From assembly GCF_020217425.1 (NCBI RefSeq), contig NZ_CP084090.1, forward strand, positions 2,356,001-2,420,000: 64,000 nt of DNA, given 5' to 3'. Below are positions 10,338 through 18,667 of the stretch, piece after piece. Each line of letters begins with the position of its first letter. The stretch's first letter is position 1. A program made the translations under genes and the position numbers. Origin of the DNA: Halomicrobium urmianum (GTDB lineage: Archaea; Halobacteriota; Halobacteria; Halobacteriales; Haloarculaceae). The notes beneath the pieces were generated by a model that saw only the letters and a list, made by a program, of their open reading frames with translations, searched no databases and was not told the origin of the DNA.

Positions 10338-10652
10338 TCACGCATCGGTATCCGAGGAGACGATCCGCACGTCGAGATCGAGTGGGTCGAGTCTGGCTTT
10401 TACCGCCTCGAAGAGGTCCTCGCCGGTCACCCGCTCCGCTTTGGTCACCGATTCGAACGGGGAGTCCACTTCCTCGTGATGCGTTATGAAGTATCCTCCC
10501 TCGTACCGGTCCAATACGCCGGCAACGTAGCTGTTCTCACCGGTGTACTCTGCGTCTCCAGACGCGGTGAGATATCCGGTCCGGTCTCCGTTTTCGTACA
10601 CTTCCAACCGTGGTTCCTCAGTCATCTGTCCGTCTAGTCCGGAATCACTCAT
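10338..10652 (-). CDS. Hypothetical protein, 104 residues
   Basis: A short acidic protein with no recognised domain; it contains a beta-rich middle (RTGYLTASGDAEYTG, GGYFITHHEE). Its start overlaps the end of the preceding gene (10645-11037) by 8 nt, so the two are translated from one transcript. An alternative start is the internal ATG giving MTEEPRLEVYE. Located between that gene and the small zinc protein, upstream of mcrB. Confidence 0.55.
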   Translation of the reverse strand: MSDSGLDGQMTEEPRLEVYENGDRTGYLTASGDAEYTGENSYVAGVLDRYEGGYFITHHEEVDSPFESVTKAERVTGEDLFEAVKARLDPLDLDVRIVSSDTDA

Positions 10653-11037
10653 AGGCTTCGTCGGCCGCTGCGTTCACGGCGTCCTGAAGGACGACGTCGT
10701 GCTGCGGCGCCACATCGGCGAGCGCGGTGAGGGCAAGTCGAGCAATCAGCGTCTCCGCGTCTGGGATATCGAACGCTTCGTTTCTACGCTCGCACAGTCG
10801 GCGAGACAGGTCTTCGAGAACGGCAGGGTGTTCGTTGAGAACCCGAATGAGCGCAGCCACGGTTTGATCCTCGATGGTCACTGAAGGCGAAGCAGAGCCT
10901 TCCGAAACTGCTGTGAGCTCTTGCTGGAGGTCATCCTCGAGGGCGTGGGCGACGTTGTTCGTTGAGCCGAAGCCGACACGGCTGTCTCGAGTACTTTGTT
11001 CGGCTTCTGAAGGATCCTCCTCACCGTTTTCTGCCAT
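10645..11037 (-). CDS. Hypothetical acidic protein, 130 residues
   Basis: First gene of a minus-strand run leading towards mcrB. The N-terminal 50 residues are low-complexity and acidic; the remainder is predicted helical (leucine-rich VAALIRVLNEHPAVLEDLSRRL). No recognised family. Coupled to the next gene by an 8-nt overlap. Intergenic sequence 11038-11108 separates it from divergent degraded genes. Confidence 0.55.
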   Translation of the reverse strand: MAENGEEDPSEAEQSTRDSRVGFGSTNNVAHALEDDLQQELTAVSEGSASPSVTIEDQTVAALIRVLNEHPAVLEDLSRRLCERRNEAFDIPDAETLIARLALTALADVAPQHDVVLQDAVNAAADEAYE

Positions 11038-11108
11038 GATACGCGAGGGTATGCGAGGACTGCGGGATAATGGTACTGACCGATCACCGATGTTAGAACA
11101 GTGACCGC

Positions 11109-11444
11109 GTGAGCCGCCCCTTATCGCACAGCAACGATGTCCTGAACGTCCGCTTTGTCGACCTCTGGGTGGCGAATCGCGGCCGCGTAATAGGTGTCAC
11201 GACTGGACTGTGCGAACCCGAAACGTTCCTCCCGCTTGCCGAACGGTTCGTTGAGTTACTCACACACGATCGCGAACAAGCCGTTCGCGTCGCAGGCAAG
11301 GCCCTGACTAATCTCTGTCATCGTCGGCCGGAGCAGATGACTGCGCACATCTACTAGATCGAGGAGCTAGCAAAATCGGGTGACGACGTCACCCAAGACG
11401 TCGCCGAGACGGCGCTCGACCTGTGGGAGCACCGGAAGGACTGA
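11109..11444 (+). pseudogene. Degraded helical-repeat gene fragment (in-frame stop)
   Basis: The frame from about 11109 stops at TAG 11355-11357 but continues in the same frame as protein-like sequence (IEELAKSGDDVTQDVAETAL) to TGA at 11444. The part after residue 37 resembles HEAT-like helical repeats (ERFVELLTHDREQAVRVAGK). A single base change would explain the internal stop. The first 35 residues do not look like the rest and may be unrelated DNA, so the true start is probably lost. It sits directly before another degraded gene. Confidence 0.45.
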
Positions 11445-11449
11445 CCGCG

Positions 11450-11943
11450 ATGCCCGAGATCACCGAACCCATGATACCGGAGTCGCTGTGGACCTGGCTG
11501 GAGCTTCGCGGCTACCGTGTCGCCGGGGAGATCTCACTTCCAGAGCAAGGGATCATCGACCTCGTTGCGCACGATCCCGTCGCGGACGCGTACCTCGGGA
11601 TCGAAGTCAAGGACGCTAACGAGATTGACGGGGACCGCCTCCACCACGAATCTGCCGTCTTGGTCACGATGTGGCCAAGGAGACCACTGAACTCGTCGCG
11701 GGTGCCCCGTGGGAACAGCTGGCCAGATATCACCACGCCGGCTGCTTTGACCGACTCTATCTCGCATCACAAGAAGCTGGTAGAGCCATTGAGAGTTATC
11801 CGAAGACAATTACGAATCGGTATTCGATATGAAAGGCAACTGAATATCCGACCATCCAGCTCACCGCATATCAGCTCGCGGACGACGTCCTTGGCCGACT
11901 GATGCAGCCGCTCTCGATTTCGAGGGTGTCGTCACTACGTTAG
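11450..11943 (+). pseudogene. Degraded nuclease-like gene (frameshift and stop)
   Basis: ATG at 11450 opens a protein with a PD-(D/E)XK-like pattern: GIIDLVAHD followed by YLGIEVKD, the spacing expected for the D...ExK core of restriction-type nucleases. At about 11640 the frame is lost. Protein-like sequence resumes in another frame (HDVAKETTELVAGAPWEQLA) to TGA 11830-11832, and after that stop continues in the same frame (TEYPTIQLTAYQLADD) to TAG 11943. At least one indel and one stop are needed, so this is a dead gene. The nuclease assignment rests on the short motif only. Confidence 0.5.
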
Positions 11944-12029
11944 AGCGAGCAATGTACCGTCACACAACGGATCTTCTCTGACTGACTTACACGCCAACCT
12001 TTATCCAGATAGTTACGCATTCATTGTGC

Positions 12030-14615
12030 GTGCCTATTCAGCGCGCGAAATCGATCGATACACTCTACGACGAGGTCGCAGACTACGATCTCGTCGTAAC
12101 CCCCGACGCGCCGCTGGCGAGTGCGATCAACCGTCGCGTGGACGTCCCTCAGTTCGGGACGTTCGCGACGACACCCCGTCGACTTGCAGCAGGCCGGCGA
12201 GAGCAGGCCGAAGACCGGACGGCCTTTCTCGAGGTCGTCAACCGGACCGACCACGACTGGAAGTCGATCAGCTACGCCGTTGGGAACGTCCTCCAGTGCT
12301 GGGAGCACCAGGGCGCACACGATGCGATCCACGAGTACGAGCCCTATGTCGACGACGCGACCGAGGCCGTGGTCGACATCATCGGTGACCTGCGAACGAC
12401 GTCGAAACGACTCGGCGACTACACTATCAATGAGGGATCCGTCGCGGTCGTCGCCGAAGATCAACTCACCGAGCTCGAACGCTCTATCCTCCCCGATTCC
12501 TACGACCGGGTTGAGCTGTTTACCGACCAGCGCTTCGACTGTCCCTCGTTCGACGTCTTCGAGTCGTCTGCCGACATCGTCGACGCGATCCTCCACACGG
12601 TCGACGGCGAGAACGCTGAGAACGTCGCCGTCGTCCTCGACAGCAACAGTCGGTACTCGTCGCTCGTCGAGTCCGCCCTCGAGGCCAAGGACGTCCCCTA
12701 CTACGGTGGCCCAGGGTTCGTCGATCGGCCACATCACCGGTGCTTCCTCACGCTCTGTCGCTCGGCGTTCCGGGGCTCCGAGACGACCGTCGCGGACATC
12801 AAGCCCGTCCTCACGCAGATGGGCGTCGACGTCGGCGTCGACCACGACAAAAAGCGCCTGCACACGGTCGATCATCCCGACGTCGAGTGGATTCAGACGT
12901 TCTGCGAGTCGCTCACGTCATGGACGTTCGCCGAGGCTGTGGCGACCTACGAATCTCGGACCGGAGCCTCGATGACGGCCTTCAGCGACGAACTCGGGGC
13001 ACTCGGGCTCTCTGAGCGGCGCATCGACGCGCAAGGGGTCGACCAACTGGCCTACTACCTCCAGACCTACGAAGTCCCCGTCGATCGGGAGAACGAGGGC
13101 GTCCTCCTGGCCGACGCCAAGTCCGCCAGTTACGTCGATCGACCCGTCGTCTTCCATGTCGGCCTCGACGAGGGGTGGACACACTCACCGCCTAGGCGAC
13201 CCTGGATCGACGTCGACGAACAGTTCCAGCAGTATATCCAGCAGTTTCAGTTGCTCCTCCAGAGCGGCATCGAGCAGTACTATCTGGTTCAGGACACGGC
13301 CGGCGGCCAGCCCGTCACGCCCTGTCTGTACTTCGAGGAACTCCTCGACGTTGACTACGATCGCTTCAGCGATCTCGAGCACGAGTCCCACACGCGGACC
13401 TTCGACGACGTCGGCGAGGGGTTCGAGAAAGAACCGGTCGACGTTGAGCCGAAGTCCATCACAAACATCAGCAACTCGAGTCTCAAGCGCTACGTCAACT
13501 CGCCACGGGACTACTTCTTCGACCGCCTGCTCGACGGCCCCGACGAGGACTATCTAACTGAGGGGTCGCTCTTCCACGACTTCGCGGAGTTCTACGTCAG
13601 CAATCCCGGGTTCGTCGACGAGGCGACGATCGACGAGGTTGCGGACGTGCTGGTCGATGAAGTAACGCCATTCTTCCCCGAGACCCACGAACCCCTTCGA
13701 CGTCGGGAGTATCGGATCGGACTCGAGACCATCGTCGAGTACCTCGATAGCCAGCGACCCTTCAGGGAGGACTTCCTCACGCCGGCGTCGGGCTGGGGCG
13801 AGAACACGTTCGCCCAGTACTTCGATCGGCCAGTGGACTCGCCGCTCACGGAGCGATGGTTCGAGGACGCCAGTCTCGGCATCAAGGGTCAGATCGACTT
13901 TGTCGTCGCGCCCGATCATCTGCTCGACTTCAAGAGCGGCACGAAGAACTCGCAGCGGGACATGATCAAACAGGCCGCGATCGACCCGCCAGCTGACACC
14001 CCGGACTTCCAGGCGGCACTGTATCTCTGCTACTACCGGACACAGCGCCCCGACGAGCCACTCGAGTTCACGTTCTTCCACTTCCTCGAGACGCTCGACG
14101 ACGTCGTCACGGGCGACCACGACATCGAGGAGACGCTGACGACCGTTTCGTACTATCCCTGGACGTTCGACGAACACGTCGCCTCGCGGGAGGCCTTCGA
14201 GACGCTACTGGACGGCTGGAACGACTGCGAGGCGACCGTCGACGACCTCGGCTACGACGCCTACAGCGAGATCATGGACCGACTCTCGTTCCCAATAGCG
14301 ACGGAGAAAGACGTGCTTCGAGCGTCGACGTTCGCCGAGGAGTTCACCGAGGCCGTCGATGAGCGCACGTCGGACGCCGTCGACGCCGAGAAGGGCTGCG
14401 ATCAGGCGATCCGGATCCTGAACGACGTCCGGAAGAAGACGTTCTTCCGCGAGGACCTGGACGCCATCGAGGGCTTCGTCCAGGAACGCATCGAGGAACT
14501 CAACCGATATCGCGCCGGAGACGAACGCTTCCCCGTCGACGGACCGAGAGGCGAACCGAACTATCGTCGTGTCGATCACCGCGACCTCCTGCTTCAGGGT
14601 GAATCCAATGAGTGA
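12030..14615 (+). CDS. AddB-like nuclease subunit (PD-(D/E)XK)
   Basis: About 861 residues. The C-terminal third holds a RecB/AddB-type nuclease: SSLKRYVNSPRDYFFDRLL with GSLFHDFAEFY, then GQIDFVV and LLDFKSGTK, the D...D-x-K core. In most AddB proteins the first element carries an Fe-S cysteine (x-C-P); here it is N-S-P, so the iron-sulfur cluster appears to be absent. The N-terminal half resembles the helicase-like part of AddB but shows no Walker A GKT. The start is a GTG at 12030, with an in-frame TTG at 12024 as alternative; a TATA-like TTTATCC lies about 30 nt upstream. Its last 8 nt overlap the helicase gene, so both are one operon. Together they should form a RecBCD/AddAB-like end-processing complex. 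Confidence 0.75.
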   Translation: MPIQRAKSIDTLYDEVADYDLVVTPDAPLASAINRRVDVPQFGTFATTPRRLAAGRREQAEDRTAFLEVVNRTDHDWKSISYAVGNVLQCWEHQGAHDAIHEYEPYVDDATEAVVDIIGDLRTTSKRLGDYTINEGSVAVVAEDQLTELERSILPDSYDRVELFTDQRFDCPSFDVFESSADIVDAILHTVDGENAENVAVVLDSNSRYSSLVESALEAKDVPYYGGPGFVDRPHHRCFLTLCRSAFRGSETTVADIKPVLTQMGVDVGVDHDKKRLHTVDHPDVEWIQTFCESLTSWTFAEAVATYESRTGASMTAFSDELGALGLSERRIDAQGVDQLAYYLQTYEVPVDRENEGVLLADAKSASYVDRPVVFHVGLDEGWTHSPPRRPWIDVDEQFQQYIQQFQLLLQSGIEQYYLVQDTAGGQPVTPCLYFEELLDVDYDRFSDLEHESHTRTFDDVGEGFEKEPVDVEPKSITNISNSSLKRYVNSPRDYFFDRLLDGPDEDYLTEGSLFHDFAEFYVSNPGFVDEATIDEVADVLVDEVTPFFPETHEPLRRREYRIGLETIVEYLDSQRPFREDFLTPASGWGENTFAQYFDRPVDSPLTERWFEDASLGIKGQIDFVVAPDHLLDFKSGTKNSQRDMIKQAAIDPPADTPDFQAALYLCYYRTQRPDEPLEFTFFHFLETLDDVVTGDHDIEETLTTVSYYPWTFDEHVASREAFETLLDGWNDCEATVDDLGYDAYSEIMDRLSFPIATEKDVLRASTFAEEFTEAVDERTSDAVDAEKGCDQAIRILNDVRKKTFFREDLDAIEGFVQERIEELNRYRAGDERFPVDGPRGEPNYRRVDHRDLLLQGESNE

Positions 14616-17481
14616 CCCAACGCCGAACCAGCAGCAACGCGAACTCATCCAGAGTACCGAGGGGATCTACGTCGTCGACGCCGGCGCCGGAACGGGCAAG
14701 ACCTTCGCGATCACCCGGCGCTACGCGGAGATCGTCGACCAACCTGCCGTCGAGCCGGAGGACGTCCTTCTCGTGACGTTCACGCGGAGCGCCGCGACGG
14801 AGATGAAAGAGCGGATCGTCGACCATTCGTCGTACTCGCTGCAGGAACTGGCCGACGCATCGATCCAGACGTTCCACTCGCACTGCTTCGACATCCTGAA
14901 AGAACACGGCTATCGGGCGCCGACGCATCTAGGCATCGACGACCGTATCACTGGATCGATGCGCGTCGTCGAGGACGAACTCGTCGAGAACGAACTGTTC
15001 CGGGAGTTCCTCGATGGGTTCCAGGAGAACAACCCTGAGTACGCCGACTTCTTCCGGACGCTCTCCGATCGGACGGACCTACTTGACGTCATCGGGGAGT
15101 TCGCTTCCAAGGGGGTCTTCCCGACGGCCGACGGATGGTATCGCGACGGCGACTCGGCTGTCGAGGGCGATTACGAGGCGTTCGAGGACCTCTTCGACGA
15201 GGTGAACCAGCCCCGAAACGGCGGGAGCAAGCAGTCCAAGCTTCGGAAGAAGCTCAACGGCTATGGTCGCAACAAGACCTACACGCCGGACGCCCCGGCC
15301 AAGAGCGAACTCCGCGGCAGTGGGACGAAGCAGGTTCCCGAAGAGACGGCAGAACGAGCGTTCCACGAGGACCGGGAGGCGCTCACGGAGTTCGTCCACG
15401 ACGTCTACTTCTCGTACCTCGAGTTCGCCCTTTCGCGGAATTACCTGACCTTCGGGTTCCTCCAGTTGTTCGCGTTCGTCCTCCTGTGTGAGAACCCGCA
15501 GCTCCGCGAGCGGATCCGCTTCGAGTACGTGATGGTCGACGAGTTTCAGGACACCAGCGAGATACAGTTCAAGCTGGCGCTGCTGCTGGCCGACACTGAT
15601 AACATCTGCGTCGTCGGCGACTGGAAGCAGAGCATCTACTCGTTCCAGTACGCCGACGTCGACAACATCCTCGAATTCAGCCAGCGTCTCGATGGATTCA
15701 CCGACGAGCTCAACGACGACCAGCAGCGGGTGACGTTCGATACGTCGGGTGTCGAGCGGATCGAGTTGACGGAGAACTACCGGTCGACGCAGACGATCCT
15801 CGACTTCTCGACGGAGGCTCTCACGACGCCGGCGTCCAGCTACGAAGACGTCGATGATGGTGTCCTCGACGATGTCGTCGAACTGTCCTCGAACGCCGAG
15901 TTCGACAACACGCGTATCGAGGGCGTCCACCATGCGGACGAACACGAGGCCGTGCTCTCACGTATCCAGACAATCGTCGGGAACGAGGACTACGCAGTCG
16001 AGGACGAGGACGGCGACCCGCGCCCACCGAAGTACGGAGACATCGCGGTCCTCACGCGAACGCGAGACTTCGGACGGGAGCTTCTCTCAGTCGCCGACGA
16101 GTACGACTTCCCGATGGCCTACGACGGGGGCGTCGAGTTGTTCCGGACCGACCAGGCCAAGCTACTGCTCGCCTGGCTCCGGATCCTCGACTCGGACGCC
16201 GACCGCGGGTGGGCCGTCGTGCTTGAAGAAGCGGGATACACCCTCGACAAGATCGACCACATCCTCGAGACAGCCGAGTACCCGTCGAACATGCTGGAGT
16301 TCCGTGAGCGACTCGACGGGATCGCAGGGATCGGGGCGGTCGCGAGGCGAGTGTTCGACAGGTACGGCTTTACTGGCGAGTACGCCGACGTCATCCTCCA
16401 CACGATCCAGTCTGTCCACGAGACCTCGACGCTCACTAGAGGTGAGCTGATCAGGTTCATCGAACGCGGGATCGAGAACGGCAGCACCCACGACGTCGTT
16501 ACCAGCGCCGGCGTCGATTCGGTCACCGTCCAGACGATCCACTCCGCGAAGGGGCTGGAGTATCCTATCGTCGTCCTCGCGAACATGAACGATGGCAAGT
16601 TCCCGCCGAACGTCGGCGGATCAAGCGTGATCCGATACGAGGCACCGATCGGGCTTCGCCAGCGAAAGGAGTACGGGGACTACGAGGCGCACGAGCATCC
16701 CCACGTCTACGACAACTGGACGCACGACGTCCTTCGACATTGCCTCCCGCAGGAGTACGACGAGGAGCGACGGCTGCTCTACGTGGCGATAACGCGAGCG
16801 GAGAGCCACGTCGTCTTCGCCGGTGGCGAGGAGCCCAACACGTTCTTCAAGGAACTCCCGTTCGAGCCAGACGTCGTCGAGCCCGATGTTGAACAGGTCG
16901 ACGTCGGGGAAGCGACACAGACACAGCTCCCGTTCTCAGTGGTGCCGCCGGACGGCCCGACGGGGTACACGCCGCACTCGCTGATGGACGACGGTGTCTT
17001 CGAGGGCGAGGACGTCGAGCAGGAATCGATCGAGTTCCGCGGTCGTGACTTCGGGTCGCGCGTCCACGACTTCGCGGAGGCGTACGCTCTCGGTGAGGAC
17101 GTCTCCCCGACGACCGACCACTACGAGGACGAGCGACACGTCCAGGAGTTCATCGACGGTCTTGCCGGCGACCTCCACGTCGAGGAACGGGCCGTTCTCC
17201 CGCTGGAGGTCGACGGAACTAGAACGACAATCACCGGTATCGTCGACCTCGTCCACGAGACGGACGATCGGATTGAGATCATCGACTACAAGACGGACCA
17301 GAGTCGACGCGCCGAACCGGAGTACCGGAAACAGCTCAGCGTCTACTACCACGTCGTCCGGGAGTGCTTCCCTGAGAAGGACGTGACGACGAGTATCTTC
17401 TACACTGTATCAAGAGAGAGACAGGATGTAGAGCCGCTCTCTATGGATGAATTGCGGCGCTTGGTGGAACACGCCGAGTGA
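14608..17481 (+). CDS. AddA/UvrD-like SF1 helicase with C-terminal nuclease
   Basis: 957 residues from ATG 14608, chosen because it overlaps the upstream stop (ATGAGTGA) and begins the conserved Q-motif region (PNQQQRELI). Motifs: Walker A AGAGTGKTFA, motif II VMVDEFQDTS, motif III GDWKQSIYSFQ, motif IV-type ENYRST, motif V TVQTIHSAKGLEYP, motif VI RRLLYVAITRA. The C-terminal 150 residues contain a RecB-type nuclease (GSRVHDFAEAY, GIVDLVHE, IEIIDYKTDQ). This is the domain order of AddA: ATP-driven unwinding plus DNA degradation at double-strand ends. Paired with the AddB-like protein, it is probably a repair or anti-invader DNA-degrading machine, in an island that also holds McrBC. Confidence 0.88.
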   Translation: MSDPTPNQQQRELIQSTEGIYVVDAGAGTGKTFAITRRYAEIVDQPAVEPEDVLLVTFTRSAATEMKERIVDHSSYSLQELADASIQTFHSHCFDILKEHGYRAPTHLGIDDRITGSMRVVEDELVENELFREFLDGFQENNPEYADFFRTLSDRTDLLDVIGEFASKGVFPTADGWYRDGDSAVEGDYEAFEDLFDEVNQPRNGGSKQSKLRKKLNGYGRNKTYTPDAPAKSELRGSGTKQVPEETAERAFHEDREALTEFVHDVYFSYLEFALSRNYLTFGFLQLFAFVLLCENPQLRERIRFEYVMVDEFQDTSEIQFKLALLLADTDNICVVGDWKQSIYSFQYADVDNILEFSQRLDGFTDELNDDQQRVTFDTSGVERIELTENYRSTQTILDFSTEALTTPASSYEDVDDGVLDDVVELSSNAEFDNTRIEGVHHADEHEAVLSRIQTIVGNEDYAVEDEDGDPRPPKYGDIAVLTRTRDFGRELLSVADEYDFPMAYDGGVELFRTDQAKLLLAWLRILDSDADRGWAVVLEEAGYTLDKIDHILETAEYPSNMLEFRERLDGIAGIGAVARRVFDRYGFTGEYADVILHTIQSVHETSTLTRGELIRFIERGIENGSTHDVVTSAGVDSVTVQTIHSAKGLEYPIVVLANMNDGKFPPNVGGSSVIRYEAPIGLRQRKEYGDYEAHEHPHVYDNWTHDVLRHCLPQEYDEERRLLYVAITRAESHVVFAGGEEPNTFFKELPFEPDVVEPDVEQVDVGEATQTQLPFSVVPPDGPTGYTPHSLMDDGVFEGEDVEQESIEFRGRDFGSRVHDFAEAYALGEDVSPTTDHYEDERHVQEFIDGLAGDLHVEERAVLPLEVDGTRTTITGIVDLVHETDDRIEIIDYKTDQSRRAEPEYRKQLSVYYHVVRECFPEKDVTTSIFYTVSRERQDVEPLSMDELRRLVEHAE

Positions 17482-17530
17482 ACTTACCTCGCTGGTAGTC
17501 TACCCACGGCAACTATACTGATTCTCTGCG

Positions 17531-17974
17531 TCAGAGTCGGTCGTTGTACCATGACAGGGTCTCACCGATTCGCATTCCTTCGGTGGGAATGATGACGTCA
17601 CCGACGTCCGAGTCTGTGAGCAGCGGGAGCAGCTCCCCGTAGTAGGTCTTGCCAGCGTGGAGAACCAGACGGGCGTCCGGGGCGAGCAGGCCGGTTTCCT
17701 GCAGATCCGCAGCGACAGCGTCAGCCCAGTCACGACGTTCCGATTTAGGAGCTGTCGTGAGCGTCTTGTCGTAGGGCTCGATCGGATTGTCCGATGGATC
17801 GAGGAGTCCGTGTTTCGCGGAGAGGATCCACCACTCGTCGTGCTCCTGCTCGGCGTAGGTACGCATCTTCTGGAAGTAGTCAGAGACGTAGAGGTCCTTC
17901 GGCAGGGCAGCCTCGTCTCGCTTCGCCTTGGCGCAGCAGACGAGGCCTATTTCCCGGTAGCCGTCTGCAGTCAT
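17531..17974 (-). CDS. DUF6884-family protein
   Basis: 147 residues. The family pattern is clear: LVCCAKAKRD at the N-terminus, DLYVSDYFQKMRTYAE, then WWILSAKHGLLDP followed by PYDKTL. DUF6884 proteins occur often in phages, plasmids and defence islands; their biochemical activity is not established to my knowledge. The gene converges on the helicase-nuclease operon and its start lies close to the replication origin region, so it may be one of the replicon's accessory genes. Confidence 0.75.
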   Translation of the reverse strand: MTADGYREIGLVCCAKAKRDEAALPKDLYVSDYFQKMRTYAEQEHDEWWILSAKHGLLDPSDNPIEPYDKTLTTAPKSERRDWADAVAADLQETGLLAPDARLVLHAGKTYYGELLPLLTDSDVGDVIIPTEGMRIGETLSWYNDRL

Positions 17975-18107
17975 ACGTCAGCAATCTCGAGACAACGGTT
18001 AGCTCTGCCGCTAGTGCTTTATCGTACTCCCGTTCATTGCCTTAACTCAGATAACACCGACGTTTCCACTAATATGATGACATATATCAGAGGCTGACTT
18101 ACGACAC

Positions 18108-18134
18108 TCTCCCCCCCCACCGTTTCCAGTAAAG
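18108..18134 (-). other. Origin recognition box 1 (G-string to the left)
   Basis: On the minus strand it reads TTTACTGGAAACGGTGGGGG, a core followed by a run of eight G. It points opposite to the other boxes and marks the left side of the AT-rich element. Confidence 0.8.
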
Positions 18135-18154
18135 CTCAACAGAGTATGGGGTAC

Positions 18155-18183
18155 ACTGACGTCAGTCTGGATAAGCGGTTATC
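18155..18183. repeat. Palindromes inside the origin
   Basis: ACTGACGTCAGT (18155-18166) is a perfect 12-bp palindrome, and GATAA-GCGG-TTATC (18170-18183) is a short inverted repeat next to it. Both lie between the inverted recognition boxes. They could be binding sites for an accessory factor or contribute to duplex melting; there is no direct evidence for either. Confidence 0.45.
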
Positions 18184-18194
18184 GATTCAGAATG

Positions 18195-18262
18195 GCCGAA
18201 AGTGTATTTCGAAGTCATATTATATAAATTTTACCAACTGAATCGAATATCTCTTGCACCGA
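18195..18262. other. AT-rich putative unwinding element
   Basis: Between box 1 and box 2 the sequence becomes strongly AT-rich for a haloarchaeon (for example CATATTATATAAATTTTACC at 18217-18236). This is where duplex opening would be expected in an origin of this layout. Confidence 0.6.
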
Positions 18263-18279
18263 ATCTACCACTATTGCCA

Positions 18280-18306
18280 TTTACTGGAAACGATGGGGTG
18301 GGGGTG
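18280..18306 (+). other. Origin recognition box 2
   Basis: TTTACTGGAAACGATGGGGT followed by GGGGGT: the same core as box 1 in the opposite orientation, with a strong G-string. It marks the right side of the AT-rich element. Confidence 0.82.
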
Positions 18307-18492
18307 CCCCGTGAAGCTCCTCTACTGCATTTGCATAGGACCTGACTCTAGAATAGGAACATACTGGATGCCATGACATATCTCCTAGAGCGGCTCCCAG
18401 AAAGTGTAGGCATTACTAGTTCAGTCTCGTAAGCATCGCTTATAGTGATATTCGAGCTCGAACCGACAAAGCGGCGGTTCACTTTGATTCAC

Positions 18493-18519
18493 TTTCCTGG
18501 AAATGATGGGGTGGGTGGC
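18493..18519 (+). other. Origin recognition box 3
   Basis: TTTCCTGGAAATGATGGGGT followed by GGGTGG; one or two changes in the core relative to box 2, same orientation. Confidence 0.7.
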
Positions 18520-18571
18520 TTCGGCTCGTCACACGGATTGGACTATGGGTACTCACACGTCACTGACCCCT

Positions 18572-18597
18572 ATTACTGGAAACACTGGGGGGTGATG
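18572..18597 (+). other. Origin recognition box 4
   Basis: ATTACTGGAAACACTGGGGG followed by GTG; the core matches box 2 closely. It lies about 70 bp before the orc1/cdc6 start and may also autoregulate that gene. Confidence 0.75.
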
Positions 18598-18667
18598 GAT
18601 ATACTGGAAATAGAAGAAACATCGGTCGGAACTATTATGGCAGTAGAATCAGTCAGTCGGCGATAGA

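Larger units (their letters stand above)
18060..18667. other. Candidate replication origin upstream of orc1/cdc6
   Basis: A stretch of about 600 bp without genes lies directly before orc1/cdc6. It contains at least four copies of an archaeal origin recognition box (ORB): TACTGGAAACNNTGGGG-like, dyad-type core plus G-string. One copy points left and three point right, enclosing an AT-rich segment. This is the layout of haloarchaeal Orc1/Cdc6-dependent origins: ORBs in inverted orientation flanking a DNA-unwinding element, beside the initiator gene. A weaker half-copy (CGTTTCCACT, 18061-18070) lies at the left edge and another (ATACTGGAAA, 18601-18610) near the gene. Replication activity is inferred. 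Confidence 0.8.

Noticed and set aside
18061-18070. CGTTTCCACT as a fifth full origin box
   Set aside because: It has the core half but no G-string, so it was only mentioned as a weak half-site.
18445-18666. 73-residue open frame before orc1/cdc6
   Set aside because: It overlaps two origin recognition boxes, is rich in aromatic and histidine residues unlike haloarchaeal proteins, and is AT-rich; it is origin DNA.
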